64,000 nucleotides of DNA from Fasciolopsis buskii (Eukaryota > Platyhelminthes > Trematoda > Plagiorchiida > Fasciolidae), in the NCBI GenBank assembly GCA_008360955.1, contig LUCM01006867.1, forward strand, positions 241,100 to 305,099, given 5' to 3'. Numbering within the stretch: position 1 is the stretch's first letter; each line of letters begins with the position of its first letter. This document shows positions 13,331-26,100 of the stretch, piece after piece. Both the position numbers and the translations under genes were made by a program. A model generated the notes under the pieces. It had not been told where the DNA came from. It did not search any database and saw only the letters and a list, made by a program, of their open reading frames with translations.

Positions 13331-13929
13331 CTTCCACATCCGTGTGTACCCGCCACACTGCCTTTTTGTAGGTCGACGTGTTGGGACGAGATCTCTGACG
13401 ATCTGCAAACCCTTGATTTTTCCACTTTATTTTTATCGCTTGATCCGCGAAACTTCTTTTTACTATTAGTCGTCTGACCACTACGATCACTTAGCATAAA
13501 TGCAAGGAGCCCAGTAAGATTTGACAGCTCCAGATGAAAGTTTTAAAGGCTTAAAAAATCTTCAACTAAACGGGAGAATTCCCGTTCTTAATGCAAGCTA
13601 ACCGCTTGCAACAAGAATTTCTTATTGAGTCGGAACTAAGGCTAAAAAGGCAGACAATTTCTTCTCCTGGGTTCATTAACCCAGTTCGGAAGATTTACCA
13701 TATTTTAGAAGCTAGCTGTCGGCCCAACTCATCGGCCATTTCGAAATTCATCATATATGTTAGCTTACGCATCGAGCCCCCTGTAGACGTCGCAGAAGCT
13801 TTCAGTACATATTTCCGTTATACTTGCATTGACGACAAGGTGCCACATTTTGAAAACCGCCCCTTGTTGACTTCGGTTAGGTTATCCTCCATTTCACTAG
13901 ATGTTACTGACGTCATGACAGTGATTAAC

Positions 13930-15239
13930 TAATCCAGGCCATCCCAAAGTCCTGGCCTGATGGCATCCCACCAGTCCTATTTCGCACCGCTGGTCCAGAT
14001 CTTCCACCGCCACTTCTGAATCCGTTATCGCTCTCCATGTCTGGCGCTACTTGTTCATCAAAATGGAAACCTCCATCATTGTTCCACACCATATAAAGGG
14101 TTCTACGCACGAACCCGACAACTTCCGCCCCGTTAAATACACTCTAATTCTATCCATGCCTATGAAAAAGTGGTCAAAGGACAGTTGGCAAACGTAGTTA
14201 CCACTCACAACTTTATCAACCCCCCACAACAGATTCAGGAGGGGCCGACCTTGCCCATTTGTCATTTTGACTTCTTCAACCTAGTTACCCAAAGTGCTGA
14301 TTCCCACCGGTCGATGCTCATGATCTTTCTAGACGTTAAAAGCGTTTCACCGCGTTTCCCACTCCCGGCTCCTGGCCAACATTAGGGTTTATGAAATAAG
14401 AACTCTACTCTTATCTTTGTTATCGCCCTACCTTCTAGATCGCTTTTAGGTAGTCAATAATAGCGGATGCTTTAACCAGACAAATGCTATTAACAGTGGG
14501 GGCATCCAGGGAAGCGTCCGTGGTCCTCTCCTATTCCTGCTATACATTGAGGACACTTTTAAAGTTATTTGTCAAGGCACACCATTCCTTGTTACCGAGG
14601 AGGTTGAAATAGTCAACTCTTTCGATGCTGCCTCATTTAGCTCCACTCTTTCACTTATCATTGAAGACCTAGCATCTCTTGATAACTGGTGTTCCAAGTG
14701 GCTCATGAAGTTCTCCGCTGAAACGAATTCTCCAACAACATAAATGCCGAGTTCCCTAGGGCTCTCTCCTCAGAAATGGCATGCCCATTTCTGTATCACA
14801 CACGGGTAGGGACTTACGGTTACAATATTCCTGCTCTTTCAACTTCCACGAGCAGGCTCACCATCAGACCGCTGTAGCTAAGAAAACCGCCGCAGTGATC
14901 TTAAAGGCGTTCCGCAGACAACACTGCAGAATTATCACATTCAAGTCCCATGCTATGCCCCACCTCGAGTACTGACCGATTGTCTTTACACATATGGATA
15001 AAGTCAATCGAATTGCAATCAAAAGTGTGCAGCATGCATTCACTAGAAATCTCCTAGGTCCTTTATCTAGCCTAAACCACAGGGCCAGATGCGAGCGGTT
15101 TGGACTTGAGTGTTTGTCGCTTCGTCGAGCTAAATTAAACCTTGCATTTCTCTTTAATCTCTGCCATATTAATGTCCACTCTACCACAAACGTCACACGC
15201 GACGCTGGTAGTCCCCCTTATCTACATCGCAGTAGATAA
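13930..15239 (+). pseudogene. LINE reverse transcriptase remnant with VTEE in place of FADD
   Basis: Fragments of fingers, palm and thumb follow in order. 'LLFLLYIED' (about 14536-14556) is followed by 'TPFLVTEEVEIV' (from about 14579), 'DLASLDNW..WLMKFSAE' (to about 14720), 'MDKVNRIAIKSVQHAFTRN' (about 14994-15050) and 'LRRAKLNLAFLFNLCHINV' (about 15121-15175). Multiple frameshifts separate these parts. Confidence 0.85.
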
Positions 15240-15240
15240 T

Positions 15241-16190
15241 ACTCGTTAAGAATAACCCTGACTCGACTATCGATCAGGGCTAAATTCTTCACAGTTGCTA
15301 ACTCTAAATTGTGAAGCAAACTCCCTAGCTAACTGCGATCGCGCCCAAATTTAGCCCAGGTCAAAACCCAGCTGGCAAAGTTACTGGATGTCCCGTTCTT
15401 AATTAACCTGACACGAGCTAACATTGGGCTAGACGAGTCTTACGAACATGGGTTAGAATTCCAGTTCGTGACCGAATCTTTGCTGAGATTCCCACCTGGG
15501 ACTCGGCTTCACCTCTTACTTTCTCACTTTATCACACGTCCCCGCTAATACACTTTTTGACCTCTATTGTAGTGATGGACCCTCTTCACCAGTGGCTTGA
15601 GCAACTAACTCTCGAAATTCTCTAAATGTGTGCTGACGAAAATGTCCAGGTACTTCTTCGAAGACTTAAGCCAGTCCACTCCTCTCTTACGCTTCAGAGT
15701 AGATGCGCTGTTACCGGCTCCGTCCTCTCAATGGCGATTCTAAATCTGCGATCCTATCACACCTACTGGAAACCTGCTTGCTAGAATTGGTGCTCGAGTG
15801 CTGGCCCATTCAACCGAAACTATGCCGCTGGTCGCATCGGATACTTCTACTGGGATCTTTGCGATTGGGCAAAAGCAAGGTTACTACTGCCCCTGGAACG
15901 GCCTGCGCACCTCGTATTCCCCAACCGTACTGCTGAGTAAGATCAAAAGCTGCGACAACAAAATGACAGCATATAGGTCATTCTTGGATAATTTATTTAA
16001 AGAATGTTTTTTGCATAAAGTTTCTCTTATCTGACGCACCTTCCAGTAGAGCTTGCCGCCGTCCGCATGTAAATACAATCACTGTCATTGAGATTTCTAT
16101 ACCCAAAGCTTCATAAAATAATCTCTAGATAGTTCGAGATAATCTCTGACACTTTCCCTCCATCTTTAGCATTTTGCCGTTCGTTTGTTG
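15241..16190. other. Intergenic, no feature recognised
   Basis: This region follows the LINE. It has short open frames only and no recognised motif on either strand. No poly(A) or simple tail marks the LINE 3' end clearly. Confidence 0.5.
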
Positions 16191-16194
16191 TTGT

Positions 16195-16450
16195 CAACTA
16201 CGTGTCTTATCCACTTTGCATGACCTTCCGCCTAGTTTTCACCGCCCCCATCCAGCTATTGTATTACCATTGTTTCTCCTCTCCCTAGCTCAGTGATCAC
16301 GTTCGTTACGTAACGCTCTTGACACTTGGGGCCTCCGTCCATATCTCGACATCCGCCGTTGAGCTCCGTTCATGTTTTGCGCCAGCAGTGCGCACATTTA
16401 GTGCACTTAAATACCAAATGACTCGTAGTCTGCTGCTTGCAAACAGTCCC
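16195..16450 (+). repeat. ATT-tailed repeat, copy C, partial
   Basis: The core 'ttttgcgcc(a)gcagtgcgcacattta' with the following 'aaataccaaatgactcgtagt' (about 16373-16435) aligns with the same part of copy B ('aaacgtggactgactcgcagt'). The segment with the (ATT)n tail is missing. Confidence 0.6.
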
Positions 16451-16561
16451 GGAAGTCTCTGTTTCTTCAAAAATAATTTTATTTTTCATTTTTCACTGGC
16501 ATACTCGTACTTCCCGCATTGCTTTGCAGCATCTCATTTCATATTCTTGTGTGCTTCCCCA

Positions 16562-17115
16562 TGAACTAAAGGTTGCCCTCACCTCCCTGAAGCATGCACA
16601 ACAGGCCCGTAGACAAGAGAAATTCCACTGACAGAACCGAGAGTGACTTTATTCCCTAACCCTTGAGCTAGCTGGCCTATCAGACCACTGTAATCTGTAT
16701 CTGCGAGGATGTCAAAAGACGAAAGGGTAACAAGCTACAAATAAAACCCTTCAGCCTAGGAGTGACTGAGCCATATACTCTATAGGGATTAAGCAGGCGT
16801 TAAGCTCGTTGCAAACATCCCGTCACCGAATCACTCCCGCCGGCGTATCTCAAGACAGTCTTCTAGCCCCTGCAATCTTGCAAGAAACTGAATGTTATCG
16901 CGGTTTTTATTTTTCTTTACTCATCTTAACACCAGCTGGAACAAACTCCAGACTACCCCTCTCTTTCTCTCTCCGGCTCTTCTCCAGGCTCGCCAATGAC
17001 CACAGATGCAATGCAAACTCTCGCCGAAAGCTCCACTTCATCCTATTCGCTGGTTGCTTATTCCTGTTAGGAGGCTGCTATCCGGGTCTGACGCTCCGGT
17101 ATCGAACGTCATGAC
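16562..17115. repeat. Dispersed repeat, copy 2 of a direct pair
   Basis: Same family and orientation as 2830-3378. The core near 16925-17040 ('ttaacaccagctggaacaaa' followed by a CT-rich run and 'aatgaccacagatgcaa') differs by only a few bases. Flanking sequence diverges at both ends, which sets the unit at about 550 bases. Confidence 0.8.
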
Positions 17116-17559
17116 CCTGCAACAAACCAAGCCTCGCAAATGACCGCCTCAGGTAACTTATCTCAGTTTAACCAATACGACTGGCCAAAACACTAATGCT
17201 GACACTAGTGAAGTGCCGCGCAATCCCCCAACCTCATGACCCCTACAGCCGCAGAACATCCAAATCTCCGGCATTAAACAAGTACAACACACAGGCCATT
17301 CATGTCAAGTGTATATAAGGATTTATTGTATTTCTTACACGTACTCCTTTTCTTCCCGCCACACAGTCCGCTTCCAGCCACATGAGTCCAGTGGGCAATC
17401 TTTTGAGTTCCATTGTCTCTCCACCCGCAATTCTTCATATAATTTCTTCCCTTAAGTAGTTAAATGCAACCTTGAAGGTTTTTCGCTGCTTCATCTTCAG
17501 CATCATTTTGATTCTTAAATGTTGTTAATTACCACTCTCCATCTACACTATATGATATC

Positions 17560-17960
17560 TAGTGTGATTTTGACTCATCTCCATCCCGTTAGCACATCCA
17601 TATTGATCTTCTTCACCGTATTGCCTTCTTGATTTTTGGAGATCCCGGCTATCTGGCGACGACCATCATTGCTTCCCAGCCAAATTTTGCGCCGGCGATA
17701 CGGACCTTTGATGCATTTAAACGTGGACTGACTCGCAGTGCGCGACTGATACTCCGCCCAAAGGGTCTTTGCAGGGGAATACCTAGCTTTGATTTACAAG
17801 CCTGAAAAATCGTGGTTAGCGTAACGCCTTGCAGGTTGTGTTCAGAGAGCAAAGACATTGTCTCCTCCCGTCTAGTTTTTGTTTTACGTGTCTCTACTGT
17901 GCCATCCTTATACAAATTTGATCATTTCGCGCTCTTGCCTCTCGCTAATCGGGCAATATA

Positions 17961-18005
<45 letters not shown>
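17560..18005 (+). repeat. ATT-tailed repeat, copy B, with (ATT)n microsatellite
   Basis: This is the best preserved copy. It contains 'ggagatcccggc', 'ttttgcgccggcgatacgg', 'acctttgatgcattta', and the tail segment 'ctctcgctaatcgggcaata' running directly into about 14 units of ATT (17962-18005). A simple-repeat tail on one side is typical of elements mobilised by non-LTR reverse transcriptase. No autonomous ORF is visible. Confidence 0.75.
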
Positions 18006-18009
18006 CACA

Positions 18010-20825
18010 ATAAGATAATTAGGTGAGTCACCGTCTATAACAATATCCCATATAGTCACGTCATCCACAGATTGAATTGATGGACGAAAGTTACAATGAC
18101 AAGTTGTTGATTTGAATTATCAATTATAGTGGACCAAGAATCGAGCCCTGGGGCTGGGCACAGGTGGTAAGCGAATGTTTACAGTTGGCGCTACTTACAT
18201 GGGATTTAGAAATGCTAACAGCAGGCTATGCAGTAAGGTGAGCAGAGGGCTTGAAGTACATATGCTTCAGGCTTATGCAGTAGTGAAGCATGGAAATCCA
18301 TGTTTCAGGCTTTCGCAGCCTACTAGTATGTCATGTGAAATCATGCCGTTGTCATAATCTTTAGTGAGTTAATCCGTGACAGTCGACAAATTTGTAACGC
18401 AAGACCCGCCTAGGGGGAAGCCTTGATTTAACTGGAAGGAAACCCGTATTTTGAAGATGACGGCCAAAGGATTGCCCGGGTATTCGCTAGAAAGTCTTCA
18501 AAGGATGCTAATATGGTTGATTTATGCATAGCTGGTGTCCGGCTGCCAGCTGTCTTTTTGTTGATAGATGCTTTAATTGACGTTTTCTATATGAATAAGT
18601 GTGCCGTTTTAAAAGAAAACCTGAAAACGAAAAGGTGAACAGAGCCTTATGCGAGAATGGAGCTGTCCAGGTTCCACAACGGGATATCGGGTTTGGCGGA
18701 GGAAGCCCAATACGACCGCCCTAGGGTTGTCTGCGTGGTAACGCAAATGTGACGAAAAAGTGACGGGGTTGAATTAGTGTGTAGTGAGATTAGAGCAGCG
18801 TCGAGGGCGGTATCTCAACTGCCAGGTCCCCGGATGGAAGCGTACCCGAGTCTTCCCAGCTAGAGACCATGGCATCAACTTTATTACTTGCCTCATGCGC
18901 TGGATGGAGTAGGCCTTGCTTTTTGAGTGTGAGTGAACTTAGCCAGTCATACTGCTTTATGCTGGGCCACAGTCCACTTCCTGCACTGGTTTTGCGTGAG
19001 AACAAGATTCCGTTCCTCCTGAGCGAGATCCTTGGGCCTGAAGGTAGCTGACAACCGGCCCCTATCAACTAACAATCAAACTAGTGGAAAGGAAGGCAAC
19101 ATTTCATGTAGCTAGAGATACGGATCATCCCCCATCTTGAAAGTGAAATCCCAAAGCAAACTAGCTATAACCTAAGTGGTCCTCGATTCGAGTGAACGTT
19201 TAGGCGGCTGGATATGGCTTGGAAGTTTGTCCTTTTGAGGTAACAAGCGGTTTTATGCACGCTGAGAGCTGGTAGGCCACTGAAAATAAAGTGAAACTGG
19301 ATAAGCAGGGGACAATGTTTACACAGTGGAGGCAGTTAGTGAATGACCTAGTTATTGTGCTTATATTTCGTCTTGACCAAATCTAACAGCGATAAATTTT
19401 GACCTTCTGGAAACCTGGTGAGCCCTCACGTTTTAGCTCCATACTCATTAGATAACAAGCTCTAAAATGGTGCTTTCCAAAGGCAAGTTCAGGGCAATCA
19501 GCCCTAGGCCTGTCAGTGTTGCCTGGGTTGAAGTCGCTACCGATTATGAGATGGGCAACGTTTTAATATTGAGCCAAGATTTAAGGCAAGTCCACCAACA
19601 GCACGCTGTCTAGAAAGCTACAGGCCATATTTCGTACACTAATCGAAAAGTGGGATTTTCAGTCTAGAGAACAGAAAATTGATAAAAATACGGCCCGCTT
19701 ACTGAAATGTCGATTAGTTTCCGATTGAAGCAGGGAATAATTTGCCGCAGCATAGCCTGGCCCACCCAACACGGCCAATACATCGTTCCCGCCTAATAAC
19801 TGAGAAACTAGGAGTGACTATATGAGAGCAACGATCATCGGGCGCAAGCCAGGTTTCTCTGGTAGAAACTGCCTGAATCTCGTTACCTGGAGCCAGACGT
19901 CGAAGATGTGATATTTTATTGTTGTTGTTGTTGTTGTTGTTGTTGAGCTGCAGTAAACCTGGGCATATTCTCGGGAATTCGTGCAGAAACGCCAGAAGCA
20001 TTGGATTTAGGGTTGGTTTGGGTGACACTTGGCGTTCTGGTGGCACACGGCCTACGGTGGCGCGACGCTGGGCAAAAGGGGGTCCGTGGCTTGACGTGGG
20101 TGGCAAATTTCGGGCAGGAGCCTCCATTGGTCTCGGTAGCAGGTCACCTGGGTTTCAGTTTGCTTCCATGCCTTTGAAAGATCCGAGTTACCAGCGTTTC
20201 TGGGCCTGCCTGATCCGTTTGTCGCCGTGGCGCTGGGGTGCACTTGCTACTTTGAAACTCATTCTGCCCTTGTCGAAGGCCTTCAGGGCCAGGGCAACTC
20301 TCTACTGCAGAAAACTTCTTCAGGCCTATCAGGAAGGCGGTGTTCTCTGCGACCATGGTGAACTTCTCAGCTGGAGTTAGCTTTGCCTGCTTAGCGGACT
20401 CCAGGAAAAGGCATCATCGGATTTTGGTGGAATGACGGGATACGCGGAACTATATTACATTGGGAACAAAGTTGGTGTCCGTGTGAGGCCCACGAGAACT
20501 TTCAGTCATCTGCCGGCTATACTAAGCGCGGAGATCAGAACAAAATATCAGTGTAAACCGCCAGATATAATTAAGATGCGAAGTGAGCCGCCTGTGCTAA
20601 CAAACATCCCAGAAAACATTAGCCTAACCTCCAATTAAAATTATTTTCCTATGCATGACAACACTAGAATAAAAGTTCCAAGCGGCCACCTCAAAAATGT
20701 ACATAGAGTGGGCTGGAATACTGAGTTTAATTGTCCAATGACGGCCTCAAACTTAGCTAACTTGCAGATAGCAGATGATGCCATTCATCTGCGCAGAGAG
20801 AATATAAACATGTTATTCGGTTGAC
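18010..20825. other. Intergenic, decayed repeat, (TTG)n at 19919-19944
   Basis: There is no supported gene. A (TTG)9-type microsatellite begins at 19919 and gives artificial Leu runs (plus) and Asn runs (minus). On the minus strand near 19450-19560 a frame reads 'GSDFNPGNTD', which recalls the GDFN motif of LINE endonucleases, but the surrounding sequence does not confirm it. Confidence 0.4.
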
Positions 20826-20829
20826 GCAG

Positions 20830-21660
20830 CGGAGATACACTCATCCAGTATAAAACCTCTGGTCGACCTTCGGCCAAGCCGAAAGCAACTCTGCAGCTGG
20901 GATACGTCCCCCAGGACTGGAAAGTGGCAGCGGCAGTGGCTATCCATAGCGGGGGAAGGAAATTACGGAACGGTGAGCTTGATAAGCCTCCCCTGTAAGG
21001 TACTTGAACGCACTATCAGGAACCACTTGCACGTGCACCTAAATCAGCACTCCAGGCTGCTTCCCGCTCAACGTGGAGTTCAAAAACGCAGATACCGCGG
21101 TGCGAACCTCCTGTTTCTTAGATGAATTTGCTCGTAGGCTTTATGAAGGCCTGCCGGAAGAGGTATGGTATCTGGACTCCATTAAAAATTCTGACTTAGT
21201 GGGTGAAAGCATCTTCCCGGCCCTTATTGTGGATTGTATTTTGCAGAGTTGGACGGGCGAATTTTTGAACGATGGAACTTTTACGTCCGGGTGAGAGGCC
21301 AGGTCAGACGTGAGGGTGGTCAATACCGCAGTGCCCTAAGGTTCGGTTTCCGGGCCACTATTTGTTTTGCCGCTCCTGAGTTGGTTGGCCGCGATGCTGC
21401 AGCCTTGCTTAAACCCGTTGCTGAAGGCCGACTATCCTTACCCGACGACTAATAACTACGTCTGGGGTTCGATGATCGAGTTACATTCCGCTCCGTCTTT
21501 CCGTCCTATTGCACACTCATGCATGCGCTCACGGTATACCAAACAAACGTTTTTCAGTAAACCGCGTGCAAGTACCTGTCGGACTGAAATGGTTCGTCTG
21601 TTCGTGATTATTTGCCCACAGTCGAATGTCTTCATTTGGTCACCGAGTGGAAAAGTGTAG
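20830..21660 (+). mobile_element. LINE reverse transcriptase remnant, second CR1-like family, very decayed
   Basis: Conceptual plus-strand translation with frame changes gives 'GYVPQDWKVAAAVAIHSGGR', close to the usual 'VP.DWK.A.V.PIHKGGR'. Next come 'VWYLDSIKNSD' for the 'VYLDF.KAFD' motif, 'WTGEFLNDGTF' for the 'WI..FL..RTF' helix, 'GSVSGPL', and a palm region that is open but no longer has the FADD box. Sequence and motif spacing differ from the other CR1-type family in the window. Many stops show this is an old copy. Confidence 0.75.
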
Positions 21661-23020
21661 GCGATTCCTGTGATGCAGGTAAATGAAAAGTTCAAAGGCA
21701 CGAGCGAACTTTAAACGGCGGACGTCGATTGATACCACTGTTGGCTTGTTGGGAATATGTGCATTTCCCCGTTTCACGGTGGTGATTGCCAGCTACTTCC
21801 TTCTTGCGGGCGATTGGCCCGAATGACGTAGTCAAACTAGCCGACTATGAAATCCAAGCCTCTTCGGATTCTGATTCCAATGACTAGTGTACTGTATTTG
21901 CAAAGAAAGCCGGAAGAAGGCATCATAAATCGAGGTCAGCGCAGTCGTGCCGAAGTGAGATTTTTGCCTCCCTGTAAAGGACTCTTTTAAGCCTCACTGA
22001 GAACACTATTTTCAGGACTTGCACCCATCTTCCTAAAAGACAAGAACTTTTTAGATAAAGTGCAACAACTAACCATAAGCGTGATTGAAAAGCAAAGAAA
22101 GAATTCCTGTGAGAAGAAACTGACAGATTTTGGGCTGCTTTCAATGGGCCGTTAAGGGGGTGGAGTGGTCCTGTTAAGGCGTTCAAGGGAGTAGTATTTC
22201 TGTGTGGAATTCCTGAGACTCCTTTCCACAATAACTGCGACCCCAGAACCAGAGTCAGTGAGAAGAAAATGACAAAAGCCATCGTTTTTTTGATAGCAAA
22301 GGCCCACTTCCTCAGCAACAGAGTAGTAAATAAACCATAGGTTGTCTAAATGTACCTTTGGCACTTATGAAGTCAAAGTGTTTAAGGTAGAAGTGAAGTG
22401 AGTAGGACGAGATGACTTAGTATATCTGCATTTATTGGATTGTTGTATCACTTTTTACATTGCAAGCGGGCTTTAAAACGTCCACAAATTAATCGCTGTG
22501 TCACCTAGAGAGTGATATTATTTTTTCCCTCCCAGCCCTTTGCAACGGAGGTGGGCCTTTGAAATGCCAAAGATAACGCGAAAGAGATGCATTTCCCTGA
22601 GGTGGATGCCGTTTTACGTACGCACCATAAAAAAACTCCGGACGATTGTTTGGCTATTGAGGTCACTTCGATCCAGTGAGGGCTGAATTGAACTGAACTG
22701 AACTGAGCTGAACTGAACTGAACTGAAAAGCGCACCCGTTGAATATTTTATATGTTGTCGAGGATGAGATTCCCGTCGCTTATCATTGATCCCCGCAAGG
22801 TGCTGCCAAGTCGACACTCTATATTCATTAGAGGGCTATCAGGAGGCATAGAGATTGATGACGTTAAGTGGGTTTATCAGTTCAATAATTCCATCAGAAT
22901 AGAGAACTGTTTTCCAAAGAGTCGGAAGGAAAATGCAAAGTTGACTTCTTTAGCTATTCTGAAGATAAGGAGCTATTATTTGTGGCAATTCGATTTGAAT
23001 CCCATCGTTTGGCAAAGAAA
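21661..23020. other. Region just upstream of the first recognised exons
   Basis: A pentanucleotide array occupies 22683-22728. No clear promoter, TATA box or first exon could be fixed. Upstream exons of the gene that follows may lie here or beyond it, because no in-frame ATG precedes the first recognised exon. Confidence 0.4.
22683..22728. repeat. (GAACT)n microsatellite
   Basis: About eight tandem copies of GAACT, with one GAGCT variant near the middle. It lies outside any supported exon. Confidence 0.9.
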
Positions 23021-23099
23021 CTAATCCACAAGTAACGACGTCTGGAATTTTGACGGTATTCATAATTCTAGATATAACCATGCTAAACTTCTGGGACAG

Positions 23100-23148
23100 A
23101 AAGTAGAAATAAGTTGGTTTAAAGACATCAGGAAGGCCAGAAAGAAAG
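23100..23148 (+). CDS. Exon a, first recognised exon (5' boundary uncertain)
   Basis: The open frame runs from just after a TAA at 23022-23024 to the donor AAAG|gtaaca at 23149. The 3' part reads KVEISWFKDIRKARKK and ends in phase 1. Acceptors at 23071, 23099 or about 23029 are all possible. There is no in-frame ATG, so an upstream exon is expected. Confidence 0.6.
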
Positions 23149-26100
23149 GTAACATTTTTACAGTTTATTGTTGATTTTTACAGTCATTGAAAATGAAGAC
23201 AAATACCATGATTTGCTGGTTACCTTCGACAACCGTCGACGTCCGTTCGGTAGATTTTGTAAGCACTACATGAAATCAGCTCAAATCTTTAATTTTAGCT
23301 GCAAGAAGACCGCCCATGTGTCCAAGAAGATATGTCAACCAAATACCACATAGAGCTTATAGACCTCCTTTTGTCAGACAGCGTGTATCCTCTAGTGAGA
23401 CATCTGACTCTGATTCACACTCCTCCTCCTCCTCCTCCTCCTCCGAGTGTGGCAGAAAACACAGGTAAATTTGGTTCATATCATTGTTAATTTCGTTTAA
23501 GCTCTCGCTTTCAATAAATTTCACAAGCCGATTGTGAGCTAAGCTGCTGTAGCAAACTTGGTGATCTACTGGTCAGAAAATATTCTCTTTTTCACTAATA
23601 ACTTACTTATGGAAAGTCATGCAAGCATAGTTGCATGTTTTTCTTTTTTTATTTTACTAAGCTCTAGAAAACGTGACCGTTCTTACTGAACCGCAGGTTC
23701 CGGACTGGATGCAAACTCATTAGTACTGCTTCAAGGCAGTACATTCCGCGAACACTCGTAACTGTTGTAGGAAAATAAAATGTGTATGCAGCAAATTTGC
23801 TAAAAATGCCATCGCAGATTTTTTACTAAGGTAGTGCCAAAAACCAGAATCCACAATACTTTAATCGACATCTTGCGCATAAACTATCTTCCTTACCTGG
23901 TATCCTTTTTGTGACTCCAGAATTGGGACAAATATCGTGCGTATATTCGGAAACAAAAATAATGGTCTGATGCTCGGAAGAGTATACGGCAGACTTTCGG
24001 TAGTATAATCAGGCTATTCTTCGGCTGATTTCCCACTGATTAGAGAACTGCGGTCAGCTCCAGTCTTGTCTTGTCAAAGATAATATCAGGATATCTGCTC
24101 AAGATGTCCCGCCTAGAAATCACGCAAACCAAGGTGCAGGAGGAATCTGTCGGTAGCTCAGCATCCAACTGGACATGATTCTCATAGATCTTTCCAATGT
24201 GGACAACTTCCTGTGGAAGTAAACACCTCTAATTTTTTGCAATATAGTAAAGAGGAAACCGAAATTGTGACGAAAAGCTGTAGAGCACCGATACATTTAA
24301 GTAGACTTAAAAGTAACGGAGCGCACCGCTGACCACGCAGTTGGCAAACTTGTGGTGATTAATAGCTTCCTCAGTGGTTATCGCTATGTATTACTAGTTA
24401 ATGATGAGTCCTTTTTGCATTTCACAAGATCCTATTCTTTGTTCATCATTTTTATTTGTTTGTGAAAGGAATATTCCTGTAGACTGCTTCACGTATGCTG
24501 CTTATAAGGACTACGTTAAAATATCGAGATCTGCTGACAGCGCATTGGACAAAAGCGGCCCAAAATATGATTAAACATCACTAAAATATACCAACGGTTT
24601 TCTCTCTTGAACGCCTGTACTTGAAAGCACATGCTTAAATGTGTGCCACTTTTACTTTATGTAGAGCTGTACTTGTAAAGTTTCTTTCTGCTGAAATGTC
24701 AATTGCTAACAGCTTGGTTGTTTTTCCTGGGTTGTCCTCGACAAAGCTGACCCGAGCGGAGCACTGATCACAGGTGTCGAATTCTTTCATAATAGGAGTT
24801 TTCCACTTTTAAAGGAGATTCGGGCCATCTAAAACTGGAATTTTTCTAGATTCATGACAGTGCATGTAACATCAACAAGAAGGAAGCATTTTAGCAGAAA
24901 AATATAGTTCCATTAAGTCGCGTCATTTGCTTTAAAATTATCACAAAAGACATGATATCAATCACCCCTAGGTAGACAGAATGAAAATATCAAGTTGCGA
25001 AATCGACTGAGCCTCAGTATTTATACCTTTACTGCATGATCACGAGAACCAGTACAGCAGAGAACGACGCTTGAGTCTTACGAAGTGAGTCCCTTTATTA
25101 AAAGCACCTTGGGCTTATTTGTTTGTGAAATATAAAGCAACCTTAGTTAACCTAGATAGGCTGTTGTAGGCTGTCAGCTTTTGCTAAAATATTTTCTGAA
25201 ACCATAGGACGTCAGTGATTGCCTTAAAGAAAAATGGTGAGACTAGGATAGTAAACCAGTTTTGCATAAAACGTTAAAATAGCCTGTTTCTGGTTTCACC
25301 CTCATTGGTTTATATGTGGATAATCCCGTGACATCATTCTTGGTTTGATTACGTTTTGTTGCCTTCCAAGAAGTCACTCTGATATGACGTATACTTGCTA
25401 CGGATTTGCATCGTAAATGCGGTGAATGACTAAACTTATTATCTCAAAACTTTTATATTATTGCTTTCTCGAGTAGCATTTGCAAAAAATAGAACAGCCC
25501 ACTTATACTTAAATAGCTGTGTAGTATGCAAACTTATATATCCAGGTTACTTCACCGAATACTTATCTTTTTCACTTAACACTTTGGTCAGTTGAGTGCA
25601 TAAAAATTAACTTCTTTGACACACCAGCTTCCTTCGAACTTTTTTTGGCCCACGGAATGTGAACGTTTTATTATTTCCAGTTAGCCTAGCTTGTCAGTTT
25701 ATAATCCGCGGATATCATTGACTTGATTCAATTTTTACTTGCTTCATTTTATAAGTGACTGACAATCAGGTTTTAACTTTCAGCTGGGTAATCTGTGAAA
25801 CTATAGTTGCACATATATAGTAATGATAAAATATTATTAAAACCAGGGCAAAGGAAAACACCAACGATCAGTAAACTGAAGAAGTCATTTTGCGCAGATG
25901 TTGACCCTTCTATACCAGGCATTTTCACTGTCAGTTATCCGCAGGGTTTCAAGGAACTACGAATATTTGCAATGAAGTAAAAAGTGCTTTCATATCAGAT
26001 GTAATTTAAACAATTGTGACAAATTATGAGGTAATTAATGTTCTCATCATATGGCAAATCATGGAATTCTTGTTTCATTTCCCCACCTTGGATAACTTTT

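Larger units (their letters stand above)
10260..15240 (+). mobile_element. CR1/jockey-type LINE, nearly full length, inactivated
   Basis: Plus-strand fragments appear in the order expected for a two-ORF CR1-type element. They are an ORF1-like segment (10315-10872), a Pro/Ser/Thr-rich linker (11020-11478), endonuclease pieces (about 12760-13330), reverse transcriptase pieces (about 13930-14760) and a thumb/C-terminal segment (14781-15239). Frameshifts and stops interrupt every domain. The palm motif that reads FADD in the 1-1060 copy reads VTEE here (14591-14602), so both catalytic aspartates are lost. No target-site duplication or clear 3' tail was found. Confidence 0.88.

Noticed and set aside
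18120..18170. Possible second tRNA-like box B (minus strand, ggctcgattctt)
   Set aside because: No box A at the right distance and no pairing acceptor stem.
19714..20380. Long open frames on both strands around 19.9 kb with Asn or Leu runs
   Set aside because: They span a (TTG)n microsatellite, lack domains and overlap each other.
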